DNA of 64,000 nt, taken from the NCBI RefSeq assembly GCF_000002995.4, contig NW_025062479.1:12071721-12135720 (forward strand). The letters run 5' to 3'. Under the pieces are notes generated by a model that saw only the letters and a program-made list of their open reading frames with translations, did not search any database and was not told the origin of the DNA. This stretch comes from Brugia malayi. Its lineage: Eukaryota; Nematoda; Chromadorea; Rhabditida; Onchocercidae. Of the stretch, positions 25,958 to 39,500 are shown piece by piece. The first letter of the stretch is position 1, and each line of letters opens with the position of its first letter. The translations under genes and the position numbers were made by a program.

Positions 25958-28692
25958 TTTTATTCAGTGAAGTGTTACTGTGCACAGAGTACTATTTTAC
26001 GGTATATTTAGGTGGTCTTTGATATTATATAATTCGAATGGATCATATACTGTGAAGTATATATGTTTCACTTTTGCTTCCGCTTCATAATGTTAAAAAT
26101 ATTGTTATCTTTAACCTAGTGTCTTCCCATTATTTTTATTTTATCACCATCTGTCGAATTTTCTATTATTGTATGAGTAAAGTAAATAATTCGTTCCTGA
26201 CCAAGTGTGGAATATAAACATGTAAAGACATGAAAGTCCGAATATGAGGTCTCATTTATATAGCGTCTGAATGTATGATGAAATTATTCCATGCTTAAAA
26301 AGATTGAGTCTTTCTGTTTACTTTATTTTGAGATTTCATTCTTTATATTTCTTTTTACATAATTTTCTTCCATGTGCAACATTTCTTCGTTCTGGGAATT
26401 TGTTCCTGCAAAGTCGTGAAGAAAAATGAGTGACTATTCTATTATTCATTTTCTACCTTTGAATACTACATGTGAGATTTTCTGAATTTTTTTTAAACAC
26501 TTTACTGAGATTTGCACGTTTTTTTCTGCTCATATATTAATGTGATATCTTTTCTGTTTACCTTTACTTTGAATGCTTTACAGAATATATAAAATATGCA
26601 CAATGATTGTTATAACATACTTCTAGTTTCTCCATTCTGCAACTAATCGTACTAGAAGAGAACTAACAATCCATTTAAAGTCATTCATATAGCTACGATT
26701 CGGATTGGGTAACCGACTTATTTCCTGTTGTCGTCTGGGTCAGAGCAGGATATTTGTAATGCAGCAAACAATGAAACAGCATGAAGTTAAAGTAACGTTT
26801 TTCGATAATAGACATGCGATCCTATGAAGCTGAAGAATCATTCTTTAATGAATGGAACGTTAAATTTGGTAATGTATTTGGGAAGATGTTATGCAATTGG
26901 TATATTTGGTGTATGTAGCTCAGATTCGTCCTGTCCATCAGTAAAAAAAGTGGCATAACAATAGACCCTCCGAATATGTCCTTGACCGATTTATGTCCTT
27001 CAAGGGCTGGGTTCGGTATAACCATATCAGAAATGGGTCCTCATTTTTGGACTTATTTATGGGTTATTTGTTGTTAATATTCTGCAAATTCTTCGGCAAT
27101 TGATTTCTCTCAACTGTCAAGAAAAAAGAAAAACTTATGGTGTGGTGCACGGCACATTGACATGAAATGCAAGAGTTTACGGCTTCATTGACGGATTGTT
27201 TTTCTTTTTTTTTTTTTATTCAGCCAGCGAAGGCTTTTTATTTTTAGATTTATTTGACCTGCTTGTTTGATTTGATTTACTACCTCTACTTAAATTATCT
27301 GGTTCACTTCATTTGACTTAATTTACTCGATTACCTATTTTCACTTTTTGAGTAAATTTACCAGTATTTCTCATGAATTTCTCCAACTTTTCAGTGACAA
27401 ATTCTGATCATTTTTGTATCCTTCACGCTAGCAGTAACAATAAAACCAGTGATTTCATTGGTGATAGTATCATTCTATGCACAACTGAAAGTTAAGAATT
27501 AAAAAGAAACGGTTTCTTGTCAACTGAAAGAAAGATCAGGCATAGGAAGAAACGGAAAATTCATTGCTTTCATTTAAAAAGGAAACAGAGCTTAATTCAT
27601 TATTTTTCAGAATTTTATTTCTTCTATTCCAGATAAACCAAGTAAATCTCACAATGATCACTGATTTAAATCCTTTGAAAAATTAGGGTTTGTGGTAGTT
27701 TTTTTTCACAGAAAAAAAATTGATGTTTTTTTTTTCGTCCGAATAATTTTGGATTCTAATTTTTGGTCAAATAATTGTTCTAAATGTAAGAGCAATAGAT
27801 GATCAATAGATGCACTGAACACGACAATGACACCTCCGAATAATGGAAATTCAGATGTAGGAAGAAGGAAATGTAATACGGGCTATGACCTAATTGCATC
27901 GCAGAACTGGGTGACTCACTCCACAATTGAGTTGAGGGATTGAACTAGACGACGGATGAATCAAATCTCCTTTGATGCACTCCTTTTTCGGCTTTCCAAC
28001 TGCTGGTCGGTTACAGCTGCCCACGTGCACATGCACATGTGCATGTTCTATATCATGATGCCTTACCCTCTTGCATGTTTTATTCAAAATTTACATTTGT
28101 CTCGTTAGCTTGCGGTATTTAATTTTGTAGAGCTTAAGTTATTCGTATCAAAACTCTTCTCCATAACTTTATAGAAGCTTCAGGCCATCTTAATCATCAG
28201 TGTTTCAATTTTTGAAATCATTATAGAAAACACAGTAAATTCTGAGGAAGATTGATACCAATGTTATTTAATCAAATGTATAGTTTGGTCGAACAATAGA
28301 ATGCAGTAGAAATTTTGGTTGATAGGATTTAATTTGACTTGCTAAAATGAATCGTACACTTTTAGTAAGGGTTAATTTTCAGTGTTTAAACTAACAAATT
28401 AAAGTTACTACAAAGAGAAATAACTATAAGAGGTTTTTACATTTCTCGTATTAAATGATTAAATAGACGAAGAAATAAAATATGTATAAATATAAGCAAA
28501 TATAACTCTGAATTTTCGCTGATTTTCTACATTCATTATATACATCATTCTCATGATCAATTAAATCCTCTTCTTTAGTGAGAACATCTCATAACAAATA
28601 TGTTACACTTCCAGGACTTCTAATGTTTAAAGAGTTTGGAAAAAGCAATTAATTAAAAATTGGTTGAAACAATCTTACAGTGTGCTGATTCA
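25958..28692. other. Intergenic between SPT2 and the PAN-ZP gene
   Basis: Holds the SPT2 3' flank and presumably the promoter of the next gene. There is a short alternating CACGTGCACATGCACATG-like stretch near 28021-28044 (GTGCAC/CATG words), but it is too short to call a repeat family. No coding exon was supported. Confidence 0.5.
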
Positions 28693-31600
28693 ATGGATCG
28701 ATTATTATTCCTTGCATCTTCTTTTATTTGCACCAAAGAAGCTATAACAAAGTTCGATTCAGTTGACGGTACATCCTACTTTCTTCTGGTGTATTCTAAT
28801 AAGTGATATTTATGTCACTGATAGAACATCTTTGAATTTGAATTTAGTTCAACAAACTGATCTTTATGTAGCGTAACTTTTAAGTAATTTCAATCACAGT
28901 GACAACTGAAAAGTATACATGAGTTAGAGCTTTGAATTTAAAATCTTTGAATTTATTTGGTCAATTTTTGATGTGTACAGGATTGTTTACATTATAGACA
29001 AAAAAAGATCAACAAGACTTGCGCTTTTTCATTTGATACATAATAAAGAAGGAGGAATTTGATGATTGCACGAAAGTGCAGTTCAGAGTAAACAAATCAG
29101 ATGTGATCTACTTTTGGTAAATGAATTATGATGGAAATTGCATCATTTTTAAAGAAGCTAAAAGTTTCAAGAGAATTTGCTGGGAGTGGAAGATCAAAAA
29201 GACAAAAAAAAAAAAAAAATGTTTATTATTCAAAAATTTGTACCTTCAAGGAAGTAAATTGTGAAACTGATATGAAGCTGGTTTTTATTAGTACAGAAGT
29301 AAATATTTGGCAGTTGATTGCAATTTCTGGTTTTGTTTGGATTATGAACCAAATTGAATGAATTTTTATTGATGGCGTTAAAGAAGACTCATTTCATATT
29401 GTGCATTCATTACATACATTATCGAACGAAGCCACCTGATGGAGGGTGAAATAATCGGAAAATTGCAAACAAGCGCTTTTCAGGATTGTCTTCAACAGTG
29501 CTCCAAAGTATGTTATTCGGTCCGCTCTTTTTGAAAACAAAATTTTACTTCCATTGCTCGAAGATCATCTTCAAATTCAACGATATTCTATGACTTTAAA
29601 ATTTGTTATTAAATTTTAGCAGAAGAAATGTACTGCAGTGAATTTCTTGTTAGGTGTCCAAGAGGATCCGGTATGCTTGTTTATCGATCGAACCAAAGAA
29701 GGAAATAAATCGGAAATGCCAATCCCAGAAAGTGTAATTTATAGTGCAGTATCTTTCTGCTTTAATCAAAGTAAATTATTGCATTTTACATTTAAACTGA
29801 CAAAAAAATGAAATAATGAATTTAATCTTTATGTAATCTAATCTTTAATTAAGAGTTGTCGTCACAGTGTACTGATAGCACTACATGGTCATTCGAAAAA
29901 TTTCCAAACAAGGATCTTATTGACGACAGGTTTGCAGAGAACGCTGAAGGAAAAATTTCGCTTGAGAAATGCTTGACCTCTTGTTTGAATGAGTTCGTCT
30001 TCTAAATTAAAATACTCGTTTGGTGTCAACTTATTTATAATTGTTGAAGAAGTAAACTGTTTTGGAATGAATAACATTCCTTCATCAATAAAAAATAGCT
30101 CCCATCAAGACTTTTTTTCGTTAAATATGAAGTGGACAGTTGTTCATTATGGTGTGGAATAAAAGCGTGAGACACTGACGGGCATATAGCTGTTGAGCCG
30201 AGATTCTCCCGCAAAATAGAATTAAGTGATTGAAAGCAGTGACAACCTGATTAAGGTGTATTATCCTCATTTTATTATCATTCAGAATGCTGCCGGATAC
30301 GTCACGCAGTTCTGAACAGTGATGTAGTTGTCTGAAGTTTTTTGACTATAAAAACTACTTCTTACAAAAAGGCTACTGGCTATTTTAATCACTTTAACTT
30401 ATACTAAATTTCAGGAAACAATGCAGGGCGGTCTTGTATAATGAAAAAGTGGCACAGTGCCGTTATTTGAATGTTTCAATTCAAAATGTTCACAGTGCAA
30501 AAAAATTCTTCAAACGTAGTGTGGGCGTAGATTTATATGAAAACAATTGTTTTCCGGAAAGTTCGAATTTGTTGTTTAACAGCTACATATTGTATTATGG
30601 CACGAAAATAATTACATATTATACCGATGGCGAAACGAATCTCTGCTTTAACATTACCTCAAATTTGACCTCTTTTAACAGTTTTATCAGAAATTTACGT
30701 TTGTCTTCATTACTTTAGTTTATACCTAACTCAGTATATTTTCTCTCTAATGGATTCAATATATTTTCTGTTTTAGATCTTATTATGAATATTGCACAGT
30801 GTCAGTTCATCCGAATGCAATCATCCGGTTTCACAGAAATTTTTGACGAGCGTATCGCGAATGTAAGTAGCGCCATTGAATGTGAGCAATTATGTCTTAC
30901 GTGGGACAGTGGTAATTGTCGCTATTTTACATATCACAGAGGAACACACATGTGTTATCTGAGTCATACTTCGCCTCGAACATTAAACAAGAATCCTCTA
31001 CAGAATTATGATTTAAATTTGTCATCTGGCGATCTAGAAGACTGCATACAGTGTCAGTTTCGATTTTGTTATAAATATGAAAATTCTGAAGTAGTTAAAA
31101 CAACTGAGTAAATGATATTAATCACAAAGAAGATATGATCAGGAAACAATTTCTAAAATTTTCATTGCAGTCAAATTAAAGTGTAAACCAGATCGGATGC
31201 AAATACATGGTGCATCATTAAAGATGTTTTCTGGAACACTTATGACGAAAAACAACAAAATAGTTTCTTGCGAAAAAAGATTCTTTCATGTATACGAATT
31301 CGATGCTGAGATTTTGTATAATGAATGCGGAATGCAAAAAGCTGTTCGTTTTTATTATTGTTTAGAATTTCTTTCAAATCGCAATATTTTAATTTTGAAA
31401 TTCTTTTTCCAAAGTCTTTTTTTAAGTTTTGCTACGTCTTTTCTACTCATTTTCAATAATTTTTCTCTTAGAAAAAGAAAAAAATAAATGAATTAATAAG
31501 AAAATAAAAGGAATGAAAGAATAAACAGCATTACTATGATTACTTTCAGCTTTTTCCTTATTTAACTTTTTCAAATTTGGTAATGTTAAAGGAAGGTAGC

Positions 31601-33859
31601 ACTGAACTCATTACTGTCAAGGACAAATTGTTAAAGGTCAGCCAAGCAATATTAACTTTGCAATAATAAAGTTCAATTAACAGCACCTATCCAACATTTT
31701 CCACTTTTCCGTTAGTCCATGTGAAAATTTTTCTTACAGTTATAAATTTTCATCAATTCCGAATAAAGATTTTACAACATCAGTAATCTCATCTTAGATT
31801 TTAGAAGCATACAAAAATATTTGGACTACCTTTGTTGGTAATATAATCTTTTTTCAGTAATATATTTTTGATAATATGGGCTTCATTTTTAGGTTGTTTG
31901 CCGCATACATAATGATTTAGAGATTCCACCGGTTGACCAACATTTGTCATTTCATCTTCGAAATGAAGATGGGAATATTACAAAACAGATATTGTAAATT
32001 CACTTCATTTATTTATTACTTACTAAATTATTTGGTTCTGAATTTAACATTCACCCAAGTTTTATCGATTTTTAATTTGCGTCGTTCAAATATTAATGAA
32101 TTTCTCTTGGTAATTCTATTGTTTGGAGAAAAAAAAAATATATGTGCCAATTTACAGAGCGAAGAATATACAAATATCACCGCAGTTACGGAGTTATGTG
32201 ACTCAACCCCGATACACAATGGAAGTGATGGATGCAAACAGAAATCCGGCAGAAGTGGTACAGATCGGTGATGAAGGCTATCTTTTACTAACATTACATG
32301 ATGTATTCATTTATTTCTGGCCTACATGGAATTACATCTTTAAATGTTGCATAATCTTAATTTATGCGGATACTTCCACGTTTCAATTGAAGATTTCATT
32401 ATTTTATTACCCATCGTTTTAGAAGCCAATCAAATTTTCGATAATTGATTTATTTGCTCGTGACACGCAAAGTGACAGAACTTTTACAATCATCGATTCT
32501 GATGGGTTAGAAGATTTTTCAACTTTGCTAAAATTATATTTTTTTCGGTCACGCTCGTGTCATTAATTTTATTTTTCCTTGCAGCTGCGCTGTTCCAAAT
32601 GGAATGCTCAAAAACACTGATAGAATTGATAAGAATCATTTGCAGTTAACCCTCGTCTTTAATGGTTTCTCGGATGAGGTGATATTATCTGCCCAAGAAT
32701 TCGTATATTTAAAAGTTTTGCAAGATTGTGTCAAATTTTTAAATTTTTGGCGAGTTTTGGTATTTGTTTTGCACTGTTAATATGTTTAGGCCGATATTAT
32801 CTATGAAGCTTATGCTATACCTTGCGACGAATTTTGTGGTCCAAATAGTTGCAACAAAATGAATTCCATAAAAAATCAACAAACAAAGTATAACATTTGT
32901 AAATATTGTTGTAGGAATATTTTAGATATATTGATTTTGCTCCAAATAATTTCTAGTATTCTGAAGTTTTGATTACAGAATTAAAAGTAGAGTAAGGAAG
33001 AGGCGATCAGTGACGACACAGTCTGAATCACGACTCTTTGAACTTTCTGGAGATATATACGCTGTAAAATCATCAAATAAGCTCAAGCTTAGAAAGAAGT
33101 CATGGAAAATAGAAACAGGTACGACTCCTCAGTAGCTCAGATTACAATCGTCAAACTTCATATTTAATCTGACATGTTGCATCCTTACCCTCAAAATGAT
33201 TTGCACTCGGTTTTATTTTTGTTAGTTTTTAAAAATTTATTCGATTATTTGAGCAAATTTTCTAGAAAGTAATGATATACGACCAAAGTCAGTCGTAACG
33301 CTTTACGAACAATCGTTAACAGACGTCAGTGATAGCGTAAGTTCAAATATGACAAATTGTTGCTAGTGTTAAGAAGTAGCAGAATATTGAGCTTAATTTT
33401 TCACTTTATTTTTAAAATTATCTGTTTACCTTTGACCCTCACTGTAGGCAGAAGGAAAGTCTACCACAGTAAATCAACTGGTATGTATTACTGAAGATGT
33501 AAAGTGTTTAATAGTTTTTTTGGCACTATGTCTGCAGGCCTTAGTGTTGGTTGCTATCATTGCTGTAACATACACTACCATTCAGGTACTATTCTTGATT
33601 GGAGTAGGTCAAATTTCTCTCTTGACTTTTTCTCTTTTTTTTGAAGAATCCTTCTTTAACACTTGGGAATGAAAAAAAATGAGTTTCACTGGATTGATGA
33701 ATATAATAAGCGAATACATTAAATTAAGTGGATGAACATATTAAATTGTATTTAAATTAATAGCACTGGATGCGACAACAAAAGAACCCAGAAATTGTCG
33801 GACTAAGTCGAAATATCGACAATAAACAAGAGACGATCAGAAGACTGTCGAGAAGTTGA
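28693..33859 (+). CDS. Secreted/membrane-anchored PAN (Apple) x3 plus ZP-domain matrix protein, 658 aa
   Basis: Type I membrane protein of the nematode apical matrix class (NOAH and LET-653 relatives), which shape cuticle and epithelia. Seventeen exons keep phase, including 29384-29507, 29620-29770, 29854-29992, 30415-30560, 30777-31052, 31171-31343, 31893-31993, 32158-32302, 32423-32505, 32585-32678, 32790-32887, 32979-33118 and 33764-33859. Order: signal peptide MDRLLFLASSFICT (28693-28751, less sure); three PAN modules (about 24-110, 112-205, 208-298; CLQQC, CLTSC and CEQLC motifs); ZP domain from KCKPDRM to CDEFCGPNSC (about 301-520); furin site RKRR near 536-539; a stem; a hydrophobic segment LALVLVAIIAVTYTTI (about 611-626); and a 31-residue basic tail ending RRLSRS. 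The furin site after the ZP domain fits the family's rule that cleavage releases the polymerising ectodomain. Two exon edges (31052, 31343) were chosen by phase. Confidence 0.85.
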
Positions 33860-34669
33860 AATTTATAGTAACTGATGTTTGTTGCATTCTAAGGTGAGCT
33901 GAACAGTTATGCTGAATTGAGTAATCATTGAATAATTCTCCTTTCAGCTATTGTTGTGCTATTTGCTTCTGCAGAATGCCGTTTAAAACTGTTGTGAGGC
34001 AAGCGAATTCGCAGAAGTATTGTTAGAAACTCGACTTTTTGTTATTAATCAGTAACAAAATGATATTTTATTGTGTCGAAGTAATAGAGGAAAGGCTTAT
34101 CGGTAGTGTAATACGAATAGAAGCTAAGAGAGGAAACTGTACAGCATAACATATTCGTCGTGCTGCATGAAAGAGAGCTCATAGTAATGCTTTACAGGTA
34201 AATGGAGTCGGTACACTTAGCTTTATCCAATTGCTGTTTGCTTGTTTTTACTCAGTGTCAGACTTATGATTTATGCATCCACTCCACGTCATCTTAAATT
34301 TGATGCACACAACTTGGACTTTTTGGCTTAACAGTAATGAATAAATATTAAACGTTTTTTCTAATTTCAATATATATAATCAGAAATCTGGACCTTACTA
34401 TGGTAACACCATTCTCGATCACTTATGTGAATTTCTATGGCATAACATCAGGCAGTGTGCATGAACAATTTTGACATTGCAGCACTGAAATTTGACCTAG
34501 TTTTGTTAAATTAGTATTAAAAATTAATAAATTTAACTCGTTATCTCATAGTTATCGATTAATCTGTCATAAAACTGGGACTGGATGATGTATTGCCAAG
34601 TCTTCACATTACTTATCGCACTAATATGGAAGGATAAGGAAATGTGAGAATTTCGCAGCTTTCAAAGCT
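33860..34669. other. 3' flank of the PAN-ZP gene
   Basis: No coding exon seen. AATAAA-like words occur (for example near 34339) but none is clearly the cleavage signal. Confidence 0.4.
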
Positions 34670-34950
34670 TTAGGAGCATTTCCAGGTGTTCAGTGCCTGA
34701 GGTATATGACGAAAACAGTATAAGCCTAATTAATTTCGATTACATGAGTTCATTGAACAACTAATAAAGTAAACTATTTCTAAGGTTTTGTGCGTCGTTG
34801 TGGGAAATGAAACCTGAAGGTATACCTTATGATAGTCAATCCAGAAACCATCAACTGTCATTTTTCTTCTATTCACGTGGGGCTTGTCATAATAGCATTT
34901 TGTATGCAAACTTTCCCAATAAACAAAATAAGCAAATTGTGAAATAATAT
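34670..34950 (-). other. Candidate 3'-terminal exon pair of an unrecognised minus-strand gene
   Basis: Minus-strand exon 34826-34950 runs from a TTGTCAG acceptor to a GTATAC donor and encodes a plausible segment (TKCYYDKPHVNRRKMTVDGF). It joins in phase to a short terminal exon 34670-34696 (ALNTWKCS, stop). No upstream partner exons were resolved and no family is recognised. It could be chance in AT-rich DNA. Confidence 0.2.
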
Positions 34951-35171
34951 CTGACAACGAGAACTGTTAATGCAAACAGTGATATGATGATGTCATATCA
35001 AAAAACTACCTTACTTTCAATATTTAGAAATTAATAATTTTTTAAAAAACAAACCTAGCAAGTAATCCTTGTCAGAAAAAATGTTCCTTTATTTTCAATT
35101 AAATGTGCCATATAATCTTCCGTTCTCATATTATTACCATATATTTAGTGCATCTGCATCGTTTAAGGCAT

Positions 35172-35220
35172 ACCAATGATTAATGATCATGATTAAACCA
35201 ATGATTAATGATCATGACTA
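35172..35220. repeat. Two-copy tandem repeat, period 25 bp
   Basis: ACCAATGATTAATGATCATG occurs at 35172 and again at 35197 with one mismatch in the 24 bp compared. The unit contains the palindrome ATGATCAT. Too short to classify. Confidence 0.8.
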
Positions 35221-35845
35221 AAAAGGTAGCCAAAGAATTTTAGACACTGGAGTGATGGCATGTCGATTAGATAAGATGATAATATGATGGTTGTACAGTG
35301 GCAAGGAAAAGGCGAAGGCTAATAATCAAGATATGATCTCAGTAGGTTAGCTGAAAGGGAAATGTTTAACGAGTGATCCTCTTCCGGCAGATTAGCCGTA
35401 ATCGTATCTGGTCTATTGTGAAATTTGTGCAAATTCCCATTATACACCTAACCTCTTGTTCCATTGGGATTCGTGACATATCAAAGCTTTTGATTGCCTC
35501 GTTATAAGCGAACTAATAATATTCACATCATTTAAGACTCAGTTTAAATTCCACATCAGAGAATCCTTTAAATGTCAAACACTTCATCATCGATTTTAAA
35601 GCATATGGAATGATATTCTACATAAATTCGACAAGTGCCGTTAGTTAGCTTGTGTCGTAAAAAACAATACATTTAAATTACATTCAAATTCTAATACTTT
35701 TTGCCAGATGTCTGATAAGTCAATCACCAAATAATTCCGCATTTGTGACTAATCTATGTCTAGATCATTTAAGCCATTATGCTAATTCCTTTTTCTCACA
35801 CAGTAAAAAACCCCTTGTTAGTAATCTTTGTTTCATATCAGTCAA

Positions 35846-36550
35846 ATGTCCTCTGCCGGATATCCGGTTGTCAATTCAGTTCTGTACATAAACTAACCAA
35901 CCATCCTCCATTACGGTTATTCATTCTACATTTTGGGGTGATTTTTGATATTATTTCAGTGTTTTTATAATTGTATTATATCTTTCGTTACGCGTTGTTA
36001 TAATGTTGATTTGTTGGTTTAATTACCCAAATTTGAGGCAAAATAAAATATCTGGCAGTCAATACATTCCACGACAGCTTAGAGTTTGCTTTTTTTAAAT
36101 AAGATTTCCCAAAGTTTCGAGACAAAATTAAATTTCCAATTTTATTTCAGAAGAAGTGTGCCAAATCTCTTGATCACCTTACATCGATTTTGAAATATGT
36201 AAGAGAAATAAAAGCAAATTTAGCAACAAATATGAACGAAAATATAAAATATTTAAACAAATTTTAAATAAAACAAAAGTTACTGCAAAAAAAAAAAAGA
36301 GTTTTAATACTATTTGTTTCCAATCCGTGATAATAATTGTGAAAAAAATAGTAATTTTTGAATAATGAAGATTATTGTATTACAGATAATTACACCACCA
36401 CTGAGAATTCCAGAACCGAATCATGGCAAACAACAGTTCAAGACAGAAGAGAGAACAGGAAAAGGCACTGAGGCACTGCTTGTTTCATTTTGCATCCAAT
36501 TTGCTGCAACCTATTTTTTAGTCTTTTGTAACCTGTTTGATCTGTCCTAG
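35846..36550 (+). CDS. Candidate small gene, 81 aa, possible tail-anchored protein
   Basis: Three phase-0 exons: 35846-35878, 36151-36198, 36386-36550. The ATG follows a CATATCAG acceptor by four bases, as in SL-trans-spliced nematode genes. The middle exon has a strong TTATTTCAG acceptor and GTAAGA donor; the last follows TATTACAG. The product starts MSSAGYPVVNS, has a possible amphipathic helix KKCAKSLDHLTSILKY, a polar proline-containing stretch (ITPPLRIPEPNHGK), and a hydrophobic end (LLVSFCIQFAATYFLVFCNL) stopping four residues later, which resembles a tail anchor. I recognise no family. All three exons are short, so chance is a real alternative, but six consistent splice and start signals argue for a gene. 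Function unknown. Confidence 0.35.
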
Positions 36551-39500
36551 ATATGTTTGGTATCGCCTAAACACAGCCTCTGCTGTCAACCCTTCGCAAC
36601 TATGAATTTGCAGATCATTTCGCATTATCGATAGTCATTATGTCGTTGAACTTGCTTGAGGCGTTCTTGAAGTATTGAACGAAAGTTGTCGACAAGATTT
36701 TAATTTCGTTTCTCACTATTTTTTCCCCACAAAATCTAACATATCAATCAAAATAAGCATTAGTAATGTAAATCTTCTCATAATCTTTGCTGTCATAAGT
36801 TTTTTCGCATTCTTTTCCATTTTTTGTAACAGTTCAAGTTAATAAAGATTTTCTGTCTTCCTGTAGGATTAATTTCTCGATTTTTGGGGTTTTCGAGTTC
36901 ATATTTTTGAAGATTTGCATTATCGAAGGAGAAATGATAATTGTATTATCATATAATATATGAAAAAAAAGTAAGCGACTAATTTTATGGAATGAAATAA
37001 CTTATTTTTATTCTTACACCCTTTTTGTTTTTTTTTTTCTTTTAATGAAATATTTCTGAAAAGTTAATTTCTATTTTCAGTTTGCTTTAAAAAAATGGAA
37101 TTTGTGAAGACCATCTCCTGCCAGGTTTGCCTATCGATTTTCTGCATTGCATTCATCATCTCCCTATTCCTTTTATAACCTAAGGCTCTTTCTTCAATGG
37201 TATTTGAGAACTTTGGTGCAATACTTGCAATTAAAACCGACATATGGTGGTTCTTTATCTGGTTGTTTTTGAAGTATATGAACACTGTCGGTGCATACTT
37301 TCTAGTTTTTGAGAAGGTAAATATTACATAAGTATTCCATGCATTACTTATATCCTGAAGTAACTTATTTGGTCTTTAGAAATACAGAATAATTAACAAT
37401 GAAAAGTGTGTTTGGTAAAATCGATATTTTAGTCTTCAATGCCATCAAGAGATTCTAGATTAATTCGTTAATACATTAACTATTACTGTATATCACATAT
37501 TTAGCAGATAGGATTTTGACTGAATCATTCGACTAATTTTTGATTTGTTTCTTGCCATTCAACTTCACTACTTAATTATCTTGCTGGAAGCCGTTAATAT
37601 TCACCTCTATTCCACCCTTTGTCGTCCCTAATTTCCTATAACATTTCGGAAAACGAATCCTCAGATAATTTACAGGAGTAGAAAGCCAAGGAGTAGCTAG
37701 CATGTCCTGTATTACGAAAACATTTTTGGACGGAACAGACTTATCTGCTCTGTGCGTGTCAACTAGTATCGATCTTTTCATGATTTCACTGATTTCATTC
37801 CATTAACATAAGTTAGTTTGGTCGCGATAGGTAGAATAAATGCAGCATGAAGCTCCTCAGATTAGTAATTAATAGAAGTATTTTCAACGACTGAAATACA
37901 GTCACTAATGGAGCCATATGAATAACCTGAATTCCTTATTATTTAGCAAACTATTTGGAATATTAAAAGTATGTCGTAATTTCATTTATGAATTGTGCTA
38001 ATAGGGAATTTAAATTTAGCCTGCTGGACAAAAGACAAAAGAATAATGCATTGGAGTAATCATGATAATCATAATCTACATTGATTATTTTTTGAACTAT
38101 ATCATTCCTCGTTGGAATTTGCTCTTTTCTAATGAGTTTGATTGTCGCTCTTGCTTACTGTATTCACTAAAGGTCTAATGGAAGTCCGATATCATTCCTT
38201 AGCTCAGTTCATCTACACGTACCCGTCTCATACCTTAAACATACATAACTGTCTTTGTTTCCTGCGAGAATTCTATTGTTAAGAAAAATTTTAGGAATTA
38301 GCACATATCTTGACAGAATTGTCCCTTTCTTTCCTTCCTTTCTAATTTATTTCTTGTTAGCTCCAAATGAATCTACTAATTATTAAAATTTCCTTAAACA
38401 ACATTTCTTGTGTTGAAGGGAAAAAAGCGGAGGGCGTATTCAATCGTCGGATTGGAATTGCATAGATTGCTTCTTTATTCAAAGAATATTGAACACAAGG
38501 AAATATTAATATTATTTAAGGAATATTGAATATTTGCAACGATCTCAAGCGACGATATTTGCGCATGATGAACAATGAAATTTGAGCATAAAGGTTACAT
38601 ATATCACATTGAAAGGAAAGAAAGGCAGCTGCTAAGATCGTGAAAACACGTCCCTGACAGGATCTTCACTGTGAGCTCTCATCAAATAACAAGATATCAT
38701 TTTCAGTTCAGCTAAAAAAAAGTGTTAACATTCAAACTGTGACATATATATCAGTTGTCATCATTGTCAGAAATGAGATGGCTTGAAGGAACTGGGAAAT
38801 GTGTGGTGACATTACACATTCAAACAACCACTTTTTATTACAGTCCAAGATTTTACTGCAGTTCATAAATTGTGACTCAAAATTCATTTGCGTGTGCTTA
38901 GTTTTGAGAAATTGTTTGGAATTTATCTGAAAGCGACATATAATAATATCATTATTGAATGAAAAATCTTCCAGAACAAAGTCGGAACCTGATTTGTAAT
39001 GTTTCAAGTCCAAGAATTAATCTATAATTGACTTTTATGCAAGCTTTTTAAACTTAGCTGTAAGAATCGTCTTCTTTACACCGTTGTGCTGATGAATTGA
39101 AAGCAACTAGGAATGCTTCGATCAATGTTTCTGAACTAATTCAAACATATTGGCGTAGCAATGATAGTTAAGCAAACTGTGCATAGCTATTCTTTAATTT
39201 CGTTATGGATGTGAAAGGGAAGATAAGAGGAACAGCCGCATCAAAAGAAATGTTTTCGAAATCAACTCGAACATTTCAATGACCGCAGTGGTTCAGCCGT
39301 TTTATCCTGTCTTCGCTTTCAATTTCTTCTGATTCTTTTTTAAGCACTGTTTCAAAAGTGGCTTTTGAAATTTGAAAATCGTTTTGAATTAAATAATTTA
39401 TACAATTCATAAAACTTTTCATTTTTTTGCACCCTCCAAGTATATATTACAAATCGTCGTTTAATTTTTGTTAAATTTCACGACACAGATTTTTAAAACG

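Noticed and set aside
30561..30715. Continuation of the PAN exon with extra Cys and Asn-Thr residues
   Set aside because: The PAN module is already complete at the ENNC cysteine, and the next exon requires a phase-1 donor at 30560.
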